A stretch of 64,000 nt of DNA, taken from assembly GCA_934162205.1 (NCBI GenBank), contig CAKPIA010000002.1, positions 1-64,000 on the forward strand. The letters are read 5' to 3'. Shown piece by piece: positions 17,900-26,494 of the stretch. Within the stretch, counting starts at the first letter, position 1. Each line of letters starts with the position of its first letter. The position numbers were made by a program, and so were the translations under genes. This DNA is from an uncultured Clostridia bacterium. Its GTDB lineage: Bacteria; Bacillota; Clostridia; TANB77; CAG-508. The notes beneath the pieces were generated by a model that was not told the DNA's origin, did no database searches, and saw only the letters and a program-made list of their open reading frames with translations.

Positions 17900-18499
17900 A
17901 TGTCAAGTTATTCACCATCAATAGAAAAATTAATAGAGAGTTTTGAAAGATTACCAAGTATAGGTCACAAGACGGCAATAAGATTAGCTTTTTATATCTT
18001 AAATAGTACTCAAGAGGAAACAAATGAATTTGTGTCTTCAATATTAGAAGCAAAGAAGAATTTAAAATATTGTAGTATTTGTTATAATATTTCTGATACA
18101 GATCCATGTCAAATTTGTGCTAATGCAAAAAGAGACAAATCTTCTATTTGTGTTGTTGAAGATGTAAAGGATATTATTGCTATGGAAAGAACACATGAAT
18201 TTAAAGGTGTATATCATGTTTTACATGGTTCAATTTCGCCAATGAATGGTATAGGACCAGATGATATAAAAATTAAGGAGCTTCTTGCAAGATTAATGGA
18301 CGGAACAGTAAAGGAAGTAATATTAGCAACAAATCCAAGGGTAGAAGGAGAAGCAACTGCAATATATTTATCAAAACTTATTAAACCATTAGGAATAAAA
18401 GTTACAAGAATTGCACATGGTATACCTGTTGGTGGAGACTTAGAATATACAGATGAAATAACTCTAACAAAAGCATTAGAAGGAAGAAGAGAAATATAG
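17900..18499 (+). CDS. recR: Recombination protein RecR
   Basis: RecR works with RecF and RecO to load RecA at gaps. The 199-residue protein has the N-terminal helix-hairpin-helix ([14 protein letters not shown]), four zinc cysteines at about 58, 61, 70 and 73, and the Toprim domain beginning CVVEDVKD at 84. GEATAIYL and GGDLEYTD are also typical. Length is normal. It is the last gene of the dnaX operon before a hairpin terminator. Confidence 0.96.
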   Translation: MSSYSPSIEKLIESFERLPSIGHKTAIRLAFYILNSTQEETNEFVSSILEAKKNLKYCSICYNISDTDPCQICANAKRDKSSICVVEDVKDIIAMERTHEFKGVYHVLHGSISPMNGIGPDDIKIKELLARLMDGTVKEVILATNPRVEGEATAIYLSKLIKPLGIKVTRIAHGIPVGGDLEYTDEITLTKALEGRREI

Positions 18500-18688
18500 T
18501 TATTTATTTGAATTATTTTCACAATTGTTAAATGGAACAGTTGCTATTATTGCTAAATTATCTCCCAAAGCTGTAAAAAATGCAGCTAAAATTGCAACTT
18601 CATCAGTAGAAAAGTTTTGCCCTAAAAAAATAGCTAAACTACTTGCAAGTGAAATTAATTCACAACTAGAAAAATCACTAATACACAT
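18500..18688 (-). CDS. Small conserved protein resembling DUF6774
   Basis: The 62-residue product has a CELISLASSLAIF start, an acidic turn (FSTDEV) and then AILAAFFTALGDNLAIIAT. I know this pattern of two amphipathic helices with the closing LGDxLA motif from short Firmicutes proteins of unknown function (DUF6774). The start at 18688 is preceded on the minus strand by GAGGTG at 7 bases, and that site lies inside a strong hairpin. The opposite-strand frame (18525-18710) shows no family features and is judged a shadow. The gene could be read from the UgtP-like gene upstream. Confidence 0.6.
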   Translation of the reverse strand: MCISDFSSCELISLASSLAIFLGQNFSTDEVAILAAFFTALGDNLAIIATVPFNNCENNSNK

Positions 18689-18725
18689 AAAAGACACCTC
18701 ATACATATAGTATGTAGGTGTCTTT
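18688..18725. terminator. Hairpin terminator after recR, overlapping the DUF6774-like start
   Basis: AAAAGACACCT pairs with AGGTGTCTTTT over 11 bp, with a weaker inner helix (ATAC/GTAT). The plus strand runs into TTTTT and should end the dnaX-recR transcript. On the minus strand the 3' arm contains the GAGGTG ribosome site of the small downstream gene. Confidence 0.75.
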
Positions 18726-18739
18726 TTAAGTGTTAAAAA

Positions 18740-19879
18740 TTAATTAGTTATTTCGTTTTTTAATATAATATTGCAGATATTTTCTGTTGAGTATTTTTTT
18801 GATAATAATTTTGTGTTTTCTCTCATTTGTTCTATTTTTTCTGGATTTAATAGTAAAGATTTTAGAGCTTCTTCAATATTATCATCTTTTTTTATCCATA
18901 TAGCAATTTGTTTTTCAACTAAAAATTCTGCATTTTCTTCTTCTTGGCCAGGAATAGGGTTTATAACAATAATCGGCAAATTAGAAGCAAGACTTTCAGA
19001 TGTTGTTAATCCTCCAGGTTTAGTAATAACTAAAGTTGATATACTCATAAATTCTGGTACTTTATTAGTAAATCCTAAGACTTTAACAGAGGATTTTTTA
19101 TTATATTTATTAACTATTTCTTCAAAAGAATTTTTAATTTTTTCATTTTTTCCTGCAATAGCTATAATTTGATAATTGTCAAAATTTTTAACAAGACATT
19201 CAAAAACATCTAATGTATGACTATTACCTAGGCCATATTCTCCACCGCCGAAAAATAGGATAATAGGTTTGGAGTTTGAAAATCCTAAATCATTAATTGT
19301 TTGTTCATCATTATGTGCTTGTAAAAATCTATTTGAAATTGGTATTCCAGTTACAAATACTTTTGTTTCTTCAATATTTTTAGAAACTAAATATTTTTTC
19401 ATTTTTTCATTTGAAACAAAATAATAATCTGTATAATCACTTCCAACTAACCATTGATCATGAGGTGAAAAGTCTGTCATTATAGTTGCAATTAATGCGT
19501 GAATTTTTCCTTTTCTTTTTAAGTAACTACACATTTGACTTCCAAATGGATGTGTAGAGATAATAATGTCTGGATTTTTTTCTCTTAATAATTTTAAAAG
19601 TTTTATTGCCATTACTTTATTTGCTCTTGTAGAAATATGAGCAAGAGGTCCTTTTTGAGAATCAGAATAAATTTTTCCCCACGCCCAAGGAGCTCTTTTA
19701 GACATTTCTCTATATGCTGCTGTTGTAACTTTTTCTATTGTTTTATTAACATATTTCATACAATCTATTAGTTCTATTTGTGCATCTTTGTAATTTTTTT
19801 GCAAATATTCATTTATTGAATTTGCCGTTGAAAGATGTCCTCCCCCATAAGATGCATAAAAAATTAAAATTTTTTTCAT
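18740..19879 (-). CDS. ugtP: Processive diacylglycerol glucosyltransferase-like (UgtP/MGDG synthase family)
   Basis: The 379-residue GT28-type enzyme has the N-terminal FYASYGGGHLSTA glycine loop near residues 6-18 and the MGDG-synthase domain. The C-terminal UDP-sugar-binding segment includes LFFGGGEYGLG and TKPGGLTTSES. Family members transfer glucose from UDP-glucose to diacylglycerol at the inner membrane face for glycolipids and lipoteichoic-acid anchors. The start at 19879 follows AAAGGAA. Acceptor specificity is inferred from the family. Confidence 0.85.
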   Translation of the reverse strand: MKKILIFYASYGGGHLSTANSINEYLQKNYKDAQIELIDCMKYVNKTIEKVTTAAYREMSKRAPWAWGKIYSDSQKGPLAHISTRANKVMAIKLLKLLREKNPDIIISTHPFGSQMCSYLKRKGKIHALIATIMTDFSPHDQWLVGSDYTDYYFVSNEKMKKYLVSKNIEETKVFVTGIPISNRFLQAHNDEQTINDLGFSNSKPIILFFGGGEYGLGNSHTLDVFECLVKNFDNYQIIAIAGKNEKIKNSFEEIVNKYNKKSSVKVLGFTNKVPEFMSISTLVITKPGGLTTSESLASNLPIIVINPIPGQEEENAEFLVEKQIAIWIKKDDNIEEALKSLLLNPEKIEQMRENTKLLSKKYSTENICNIILKNEITN

Positions 19880-19998
19880 AATATTTCCTTTCAATAATTT
19901 TTTTTAATTTTATCATAATTATTACATATATAGTATATTTTTTGAAAAAAAATACAAAATAAAAATAAAAGATTTGTAAAAATGATTAAAAATTATTG

Positions 19999-20132
19999 AA
20001 AGATTATATATTGTTTTTTCCGCCTTGTTGTCGCATCCTTCGGATTCCTTTCTAAGGAAGGATGCTTCATTCGCCCTCCGCTACGCTCCGGTTGCTCGCT
20101 ACGCGGCGTTACAAAAACAATATATAATCTTT
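19999..20132. repeat. G+C-rich palindromic island inside a 20-bp perfect inverted repeat
   Basis: AAAGATTATATATTGTTTTT (19999-20018) and its exact reverse complement (20113-20132) enclose about 94 bases that are mostly G/C, in sharp contrast to the surroundings. Inside are GCATCCTTC/GAAGGATGC (9 bp), TTCCTT/AAGGAA, outer CGCC/GGCG and two direct GCTACGC copies. It lies between the divergent ugtP-like and ypeB genes. It has the look of a dispersed palindromic repeat (REP/MITE-like). No coding frame. Confidence 0.85.
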
Positions 20133-20166
20133 GATAAATATTTATAAAATAGAAAGTAGGAAATTT

Positions 20167-21525
20167 ATGAAAAAATTCTTAAATAAAAATAAAATAATAA
20201 AAATCATAGCCACACTTTTATTAATAGCCACAATTGTTTTGGCAACTATGTTATATCAAAAAAATAAAGAATATGAAATTGCTAGTGTAAATGAATATAG
20301 TATGTCATTTTATGAATTAGTAGACTATGTTGATAATGTAAAAACATATTTGGCAAAATCTTTAATATCTACTACTCCAGAACATGGGGCAGATACCTTA
20401 ACACATATATGGAGAGAAGCTAATTTAGCCCAAAGTTATTTATCTAGATTGCCATTAGAAAGTCAAGAGTTAGAAAATACTGAAAAATTTTTAAATCAAG
20501 TAAGTGACTATAGTTATACTTTATCTAGAAAAAATATAAATAATCAAAGTTTAACAGATGATGATTTAAAAAACTTAAAACAATTATATGATTATAGTGT
20601 GGAATTACAAAATACATTAAGTCAATTATCAGAAGATTTAAATAGTGGAAGAATTAGTTGGGGAGATTTAACAACAAATGGAAATGTTGCATTTGCTCAA
20701 CAAGTAAGCAATATTTCTAAAGATAGCTTTAGTAATTTAGAAGAAAATTTTCATGAATATTCTGGTTTAATATATGATGGAGCATTTTCTGAACATATGA
20801 CAAGTGGAAATAAAAAAGGATTAACAGGAGATGAAATTGACGAAGATTCTGCTAAAAAAATTGTAGAAGGTTTTATAGGAAAAGACAAAATAAAACAACT
20901 ATCAAATTTAGGGCTATCTGAAAATACGGATATTAGTGCATATGATTTTTCTATAAAAACAAACGAAGATAATAATATAAATATTTCGGTTTCTAAAAAA
21001 GGCGGACATGTTATTTCTATGAACTATAATAGAGAGGTTGTTACAGAAGTAATTTCTCAAGAAGATGCAAATGAAATTGGAAAGAAATTTTTAAGTGAAA
21101 AAGGATTTCCTAATATGAAAGAAACTTATTATTTAAAACAATCAGGAATAGTAACTATAAATTATGCATATGAACAAGATGGAGTTGTAATGTATCCTGA
21201 TTTAATAAAAGTGAAAATAGCATTAGATAATGGAGAAATATTAGGTGTAGAAACAACAGGATATCTAAATTGTCATGAACAAAGAGATATATCTAAAGTG
21301 AAAATTACAAAAGATGATGCAAAAAAAGTATTAAATAAAAATTTACAAATAATGTCTGAAGGTTTAGCAGTAATACCAACTCAATGGAAAACTGAAGTAT
21401 TGTGTTATGAGTTTAAAGGTAAAGTGGATGAGACAGAATTTTTAGTATATATAAATGCTGAGACAGGAAAAGAAGAAGATATTTTAATAATTGTAAATAC
21501 TCCAAATGGAACATTAACTATGTAG
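20167..21525 (+). CDS. ypeB: Germination protein YpeB
   Basis: YpeB is a spore inner-membrane protein that stabilises the cortex-lytic enzyme SleB. The 452-residue product has an N-terminal membrane anchor (about residues 12-29), a helical domain with SLISTTPEHGADTLTHIWREA-type conservation, and C-terminal PepSY-like repeats (EDANEIGKKFLSEKGFP and KDDAKKVLNKNL segments). The start at 20167 follows AGTAGG. sleB, usually adjacent, is not in this window. The upstream palindromic island lies within 35 bases of the start. Confidence 0.92.
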   Translation: MKKFLNKNKIIKIIATLLLIATIVLATMLYQKNKEYEIASVNEYSMSFYELVDYVDNVKTYLAKSLISTTPEHGADTLTHIWREANLAQSYLSRLPLESQELENTEKFLNQVSDYSYTLSRKNINNQSLTDDDLKNLKQLYDYSVELQNTLSQLSEDLNSGRISWGDLTTNGNVAFAQQVSNISKDSFSNLEENFHEYSGLIYDGAFSEHMTSGNKKGLTGDEIDEDSAKKIVEGFIGKDKIKQLSNLGLSENTDISAYDFSIKTNEDNNINISVSKKGGHVISMNYNREVVTEVISQEDANEIGKKFLSEKGFPNMKETYYLKQSGIVTINYAYEQDGVVMYPDLIKVKIALDNGEILGVETTGYLNCHEQRDISKVKITKDDAKKVLNKNLQIMSEGLAVIPTQWKTEVLCYEFKGKVDETEFLVYINAETGKEEDILIIVNTPNGTLTM

Positions 21526-21637
21526 TTTAATTCATAAAAATGGTTGTCTAGTAAAAAATTATTAATATAAAAGACATAAAAAATGTTTATACTATAATTA
21601 GTAAAGAAAAACTCTTTACTAGAAATAGGAGGATGTT

Positions 21638-21814
21638 ATGTCTAGAAATAATAAATTAATATCTCAAGCACTTAGAGAAGAAATTGCTAAAGAATTAGGA
21701 GTATATGATCAAGTAAAAAATGATGGCGGAAGTTGGGGAAATGTATCTTCCAAGACTTGCGGAAACATTGTTTCTAAAGCCATAGAAATTGCTAATAGAT
21801 CAATAGAAAAATAG
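21638..21814 (+). CDS. Alpha/beta-type small acid-soluble spore protein
   Basis: The 58-residue protein carries both SASP signatures: EEIAKELGV (the GPR protease-type region) and the C-terminal WGNVSSKTCGNIVSKAIEIA helix that contacts DNA. SASPs coat and protect DNA in the dormant spore. AGGAGGA lies 4 bases before the ATG. A hairpin TAGTAAAG/CTTTACTA (21599-21621) sits in the leader and a terminator follows. It is shorter than 60 residues and easily missed. Expression from a forespore SigG promoter is expected but not proven here. Confidence 0.9.
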   Translation: MSRNNKLISQALREEIAKELGVYDQVKNDGGSWGNVSSKTCGNIVSKAIEIANRSIEK

Positions 21815-21841
21815 CAATATAGAAAAGGTAGTAAATAAAAA

Positions 21842-21873
21842 AAGAAAATCAATTAATTTTGATTTTCTTTTTT
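21842..21873 (+). terminator. SASP gene terminator
   Basis: AAGAAAATCAA pairs with TTGATTTTCTT around a short AT loop and is followed by a T-run. Confidence 0.8.
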
Positions 21874-21963
21874 ATATTATAGGAAAGTTCTCCGAACTTC
21901 CTATAATATAAATATATTGCACAAAAATTTGCTTTGCAAATTTCAAGCACGAACAAAGACGTG
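21873..21963. repeat. Cluster of three palindromes
   Basis: First comes a 17-bp hairpin with one bulged A (TATATTATAGGAA...TTCCTATAATATA, 21873-21910). It is followed by AAATTTGC-TTT-GCAAATTT (21925-21943) and CACG...CGTG (21948-21963). None has a terminator-like T-run except on the AT arms. It lies between the SASP terminator and the convergent HAD gene, with no coding frame. Confidence 0.7.
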
Positions 21964-22034
21964 GACTTCAAAATGTTTTAATAAGTACAAAAGTTATTAA
22001 TGTCTGTTTTTGTTCTTTATATAATTGAAATTAA

Positions 22035-22739
22035 TTATTTTAATAATTTGTCAATTAAACTAGATACACTTGGTAATACCTCAATACTAATTTCTTTTAT
22101 TTCTGGTTTAGCATTTTCCATTGCATATCCATTAAAACTTTTAATCATATCATAATCGTTGTAACTGTCACCAATTGCATAAATATTATTTTTGTTAATT
22201 TTATTTGATTTTGCAAGTTTTTGAACAGATTTTGCTTTGTTACATTTTGATGATATTATTTCAACAGATTTTGTTGTAGGTATTACATAGCTTTTTAATG
22301 TAAATTTATATTTTTTATTTATAAAATCTTTTACTGATTTTGCTTGTTCTAGTGTTTGGTATTCTATATGAATTTTTGTTAATCTTTTATTTTTTACATC
22401 AATTTTACTTTTTAAAATATTGCAACCGTAAATATTTGTTATTATAGAAAAATCTAAATCCTTAAATAATCTATTTTTGGCCCAGTTTTTTATAATGCAA
22501 TTATTTATAAATTCGTGTTTTTCGTTTAAAATTGTAGCACCATTATTAATTATTAAATAATCATATGAAAGTGGATGAACTTCTAATGCGTCTTTAAATT
22601 CGTCATATGATCTACCGGTAGCAATTATAAATAGATTTCCATTTGATCTGAATTTTTCTACATTTTTAATATTATCATTTATATCTACATTTTTTAAATA
22701 AAAAGTTCCATCAAAATCGCTAACAAGTATTTTTTTCAT
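22035..22739 (-). CDS. Cof-type HAD-IIB hydrolase
   Basis: The 234-residue phosphatase has the HAD nucleophile motif DFDGT at 8-12 and IIATGRS in motif II (about 38-44). A cap domain sits in the middle, and the metal motif GDSYND is near 193-198. Cof-type enzymes dephosphorylate small phosphorylated metabolites such as sugar phosphates and cofactors; the substrate cannot be read from sequence. AAGGGGAT precedes the ATG. It is a lone minus-strand gene facing the SASP gene. Confidence 0.85.
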   Translation of the reverse strand: MKKILVSDFDGTFYLKNVDINDNIKNVEKFRSNGNLFIIATGRSYDEFKDALEVHPLSYDYLIINNGATILNEKHEFINNCIIKNWAKNRLFKDLDFSIITNIYGCNILKSKIDVKNKRLTKIHIEYQTLEQAKSVKDFINKKYKFTLKSYVIPTTKSVEIISSKCNKAKSVQKLAKSNKINKNNIYAIGDSYNDYDMIKSFNGYAMENAKPEIKEISIEVLPSVSSLIDKLLK

Positions 22740-22900
22740 AAGATCCCCTTTTCTTTAGTTAAGTATATAAATTATAATACCATAAAATTTAAGAATTATA
22801 AATATATTATTAAAAATTATTTAATATTCTTTTAAACATAGTTGCACTTAATGATGTTTTGGCATATAATTCATAAAAAAACAAAATAGAGGTAGTTAGT

Positions 22901-24304
22901 ATGAGTAAAGATATTTTAATAAAAGATATTTTAAAACAAACAAATGGCAAATTAGTAACAGGAAATGAAAACGACATATGTGAAAATTTTTCAAAAGATA
23001 CAAGAGAAATACAAAGTGGTGATACATATATAGGAATAAAAGGAGCAAGTTTTAATGGGAATATGTTTTGGCAAGAAGCGTTAGATAAAGGGGCTAAAAC
23101 TGTTATTGTAGAAGGAATTGAATTTCCTGATAAAGATATAGAAAATAATAAAAATAAAAACATTATATTAGTTTCAGATACATTAAATGCTTTATATGAA
23201 ATTGCTAGATATAAGAGAAGTTTATATAATATTCCTGTTGTAGCAATTACTGGAAGTGTTGGAAAAACAAGTACAAAAGATATAATTGCAAATGTAGTAA
23301 GCCAAAAGTATAAAACATTAAAAACAGAAGGAAATAATAATAACAATATAGGATTGCCATTTACGATTTTAAAATTAAGAGACCACGAAGCACTTGTTAT
23401 AGAAATGGGAATGAATCATTTTAAAGAAATTAGTTTACTTACAAGTATTGCTAAACCAACTATATCTGTAATAACTAATATAGGAACATCACATATAGGA
23501 AATTTAGGATCTAGAGAAAACATATTAAAAGCAAAATTAGAAATTTTGGAAGGAATGAAAGAACCTAAGATTGTTGTAAATAATGATAATGATTTGCTAA
23601 ATAATTGGTATAAAAACAACAAAAATAAAATAGAGATTCATACATTTGGAATTGAAAATAAAAGTGATATTATAGCTAAAAATGTTGATATAGAGGAAAA
23701 TAGCAGTTCTTTTACTTGCTTATTTAATAATGATGAATTTGAAATAAATGTTCCTGTAAGTGGAAAACATTTTATATATAATGCTTTATGTGCCGCAATG
23801 ATTGGTGAATTATTAAATATAGATAAAGAAGATATAAAAAATGGAATAAAAAGTTTTGAATTAACAAAGAAAAGAATGGATTTATTAAAAGTAAATGATA
23901 TTACAATAATAAATGATTCGTATAATGCAAGTTATGAGTCAATGAAAGCATCATTAGAATATTTGTCAAATATAAATGCTAATAGAAAGATTGCAGTTTT
24001 AGGAGATATGTTTGAATTAGGAGATTATTCAGAAGAATTACATAGAAAAGTAGGAGAAGAAATTGTAAAAAATAATATAGATATTTTAATAAGTTGTGGA
24101 GAAAATGCTAAGTATATTGTTCAACAAGCAGAAAAAGTTGGAATGAAAAAAGAGAATATATATTATGTAAAAGATATTCAAGAAGTGGAAGAGAAAATAC
24201 TAAAACTTGTTAAACCTAAAGATGTTTTGCTTATAAAAGCTTCAAATGGAATGAAATTTTTTAATATTGTAGAATATATAAAAGATAGTTTTAATATAAA
24301 ATAA
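22901..24304 (+). CDS. murF: UDP-MurNAc-tripeptide--D-Ala-D-Ala ligase MurF
   Basis: MurF adds D-Ala-D-Ala to the UDP-MurNAc tripeptide, the last cytoplasmic step of precursor synthesis. The 467-residue protein shows the Mur ligase ATP loop ITGSVGKTS (116-124), the EMGMNHF segment, NDSYNAS and LGDMFELG. Length is standard. AGAGGTAG precedes the ATG. ddl, which makes the substrate D-Ala-D-Ala, starts 13 bases after the murF stop, so the two form a functional operon. Confidence 0.96.
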   Translation: MSKDILIKDILKQTNGKLVTGNENDICENFSKDTREIQSGDTYIGIKGASFNGNMFWQEALDKGAKTVIVEGIEFPDKDIENNKNKNIILVSDTLNALYEIARYKRSLYNIPVVAITGSVGKTSTKDIIANVVSQKYKTLKTEGNNNNNIGLPFTILKLRDHEALVIEMGMNHFKEISLLTSIAKPTISVITNIGTSHIGNLGSRENILKAKLEILEGMKEPKIVVNNDNDLLNNWYKNNKNKIEIHTFGIENKSDIIAKNVDIEENSSSFTCLFNNDEFEINVPVSGKHFIYNALCAAMIGELLNIDKEDIKNGIKSFELTKKRMDLLKVNDITIINDSYNASYESMKASLEYLSNINANRKIAVLGDMFELGDYSEELHRKVGEEIVKNNIDILISCGENAKYIVQQAEKVGMKKENIYYVKDIQEVEEKILKLVKPKDVLLIKASNGMKFFNIVEYIKDSFNIK

Positions 24305-24317
24305 AAGGGTGATATAT

Positions 24318-25364
24318 ATGAATAAAATTAAGTTAGGCGTAATTTTTGGTGGTATGTCAACAGAAAATGAAGTTTCTTTTGTTTCTGGAATGTATGTATT
24401 AAAAAATCTAGATAGAGAGAAGTATGATGTTTATCCTATTTATATAGACAAAGCAGGCAATTGGTATGAATATAATGGTGAAATTGACCCTGAAATAAAA
24501 TTTGATGAAATAAAAAAGATTGATTTAATATCAAATTTATTTGAATATTTAAAAAAATTAGATAAAATTTTTCCTGTATTACATGGATTATATGGAGAGG
24601 ATGGTACAATACAAGGGCTTTTTGAAATGTTAAAAATACCATATGTTGGGTGCGGAGTTTTAGCATCAAGTGTTGGAATGGATAAGGTATATAGTAAAAT
24701 TATTTTTAAAAATGCAGGATTTAAACAAGCAAAATATTGTTATATAAGAAAAGTAAATAATAAATATACATATATAGATGAGAATTTTAATGAAGAATCT
24801 TATAATATAAATACAATTATAGACAAAATTGAAACTAAAATAAAATATCCAATGTTTGTAAAGCCATCAAATTCAGGATCATCAGTTGGTGTTAATAAAG
24901 CAAATAACAATATAGAATTAATTAATTGTATAAATGAGGCTGGAAAATATGATACGAAAGTATTAGTAGAAGAAGGTATTAATGCTAAGGAAGTAGAATG
25001 TGCCGTTATAGGAAACAAAGATAATGTAATTGCTTCTTGCACAGGAGAAATTTTGCCTGCAGAAGAATTTTATAGTTTTGATGCAAAGTATAAAATTCAA
25101 GAATCAAAAACTATTATACCAGCAAATATATCGGCTGAAGAAAGTGAAAAAATAAGAAATTTAGCAATAAAAGCATTTAAATGCATTGATGGTAAAGGAT
25201 TATCAAGAGTAGATTTTTTTATTGATAAAGATACTAGAGAAATTTATATAAATGAAATAAATACAATGCCAGGATTTACTCAAATAAGTATGTTCCCTAA
25301 ACTTTTTGAACAAGTTGGAGTAAAATATAATGAACTATTAGATAGATTAATTGAAATGACTTAA
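24318..25364 (+). CDS. ddl: D-alanine--D-alanine ligase
   Basis: Ddl is an ATP-grasp enzyme that joins two D-alanines. The 348-residue protein has the N-terminal GVIFGGMSTENEVS segment, HGLYGEDGTIQG, the ATP-grasp FVKPSNSGSSVGV loop and the C-terminal NEINTMPGFT metal site. The ATG at 24318 is preferred over an upstream in-frame GTG at 24309 that overlaps the GGGTGA ribosome site. The normal D-Ala site means no sign of D-lactate-type vancomycin resistance, though substrate preference is not proven by sequence alone. Confidence 0.95.
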   Translation: MNKIKLGVIFGGMSTENEVSFVSGMYVLKNLDREKYDVYPIYIDKAGNWYEYNGEIDPEIKFDEIKKIDLISNLFEYLKKLDKIFPVLHGLYGEDGTIQGLFEMLKIPYVGCGVLASSVGMDKVYSKIIFKNAGFKQAKYCYIRKVNNKYTYIDENFNEESYNINTIIDKIETKIKYPMFVKPSNSGSSVGVNKANNNIELINCINEAGKYDTKVLVEEGINAKEVECAVIGNKDNVIASCTGEILPAEEFYSFDAKYKIQESKTIIPANISAEESEKIRNLAIKAFKCIDGKGLSRVDFFIDKDTREIYINEINTMPGFTQISMFPKLFEQVGVKYNELLDRLIEMT

Positions 25365-25421
25365 AATAAATATAATTTTAGTTGTAATTTATATAATTAA
25401 AAATTATAAATGAAATTTAAT

Positions 25422-25452
25422 AAAATCCATAAAAACTATGGATTTTTTATTA
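25422..25452 (+). terminator. Terminator after ddl
   Basis: AAAATCCATA pairs with TATGGATTTT around an AAAAC loop, then a T-run. Confidence 0.85.
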
Positions 25453-25498
25453 TTTTTTTGATACAATGTAGCTACCAAAATTTTTGGGAGGATGTCAA

Positions 25499-26389
25499 AT
25501 GATTTTTAAAAATTATTACAAAATATTAGAGCTAGAAACAAGTAAAGTATCAGAAGATGAAATAAAAAATGCATATAGAAAAGCAGTAAAGAAACATCAT
25601 CCAGATACAAATTTAGGAGATAATTTAGCAGAAGAAAGAATAAAAGATATAAATGAAGCATATAAAGTATTGTCAAATCCGTCATCAAAAAGAAAATATG
25701 ATAGGATGTGGAATGCTAATGTAGGTAGAAAGAAAGCGGAAGAGAATAAAATAGATTCAAATTCTATATTTAGTGAATTTTTTAATATGTTTTTTGGTAA
25801 CGTTGAAACAGAAGATGATATTAAAAAGATTAAAAAGGCTAAAGTAGCAGTAAAAGGTGAAAATGTAGAAACAGAAATAAAGGTAAAAATAGAAGATGCC
25901 TTTTATGGTTTAACAAAAAAAATATCATTAAGAACTGTTGAAGGAAAGATGAAAACATTTACAGTTTCTATTCCAGCAGGAATACGAGATGGAGAAAAGA
26001 TAAGATTAATAGGACAGGGAAAAACAGGAATAAATGGAGGAAAGAACGGAGATTTATTTATAAAAATAAATATAGAAAATGATAGTAAATTTAAATTAAA
26101 AGGTTATGATTTGTATACAGATTTATGTTTAACACCATGGGAAGCAGCATTAGGAACGAGAGTAAAGATAGATTCGATAGATGATGAAACTCAAGTGTAT
26201 ATACCTCAAGGAATTCAAAGTGGAGAAATAGTAAAAATTCAATCAAAAGGATATAAAAATGGTCAAGGTGGAAGAGGAGATTTAATTGTAGAAGTAAAAA
26301 TAATGGTACCAAAGCAATTAACTAATGAAGAGAAAAAATTATTTGAGAAATTAGATGAAATATCTAAATTTAATCCAAGGTTAAATTAA
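25499..26389 (+). CDS. DnaJ/CbpA-type J-domain co-chaperone
   Basis: The 296-residue protein has an N-terminal J-domain (residues 1-70) with the essential HPD tripeptide in KKHHPDTN, a short linker, and two beta-rich substrate-binding domains (FTVSIPAGIRDGEKIRL and VYIPQGIQSGEIVKI segments). It lacks the four CxxCxGxG zinc repeats of classical DnaJ, so it is a type II or CbpA-like J-protein that would stimulate DnaK. The start at 25499 follows GGGAGGA. It is transcribed separately from both neighbours. Confidence 0.88.
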   Translation: MIFKNYYKILELETSKVSEDEIKNAYRKAVKKHHPDTNLGDNLAEERIKDINEAYKVLSNPSSKRKYDRMWNANVGRKKAEENKIDSNSIFSEFFNMFFGNVETEDDIKKIKKAKVAVKGENVETEIKVKIEDAFYGLTKKISLRTVEGKMKTFTVSIPAGIRDGEKIRLIGQGKTGINGGKNGDLFIKINIENDSKFKLKGYDLYTDLCLTPWEAALGTRVKIDSIDDETQVYIPQGIQSGEIVKIQSKGYKNGQGGRGDLIVEVKIMVPKQLTNEEKKLFEKLDEISKFNPRLN

Positions 26390-26407
26390 CATAAATGACG
26401 TAAATGG

Positions 26408-26436
26408 TTGACAATTATAGTTATTTAATGTATAAT
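26408..26436 (+). promoter_or_regulatory. Consensus SigA promoter of the coupling-protein operon
   Basis: TTGACA (26408-26413), 17 bases, TATAAT (26431-26436). This is a perfect consensus at optimal spacing, about 60 bases upstream of the first gene. Confidence 0.8.
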
Positions 26437-26494
26437 AAAAGATGTGATTAACTTAAGACAAACCATGGGTTAAAAGGAAGAGGTGTAAAATTTT

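Noticed and set aside
18525..18710. Plus-strand 61-codon frame after recR
   Set aside because: The opposite-strand frame has a ribosome site and a DUF6774-like pattern, while this one has neither; its end lies inside the terminator stem.
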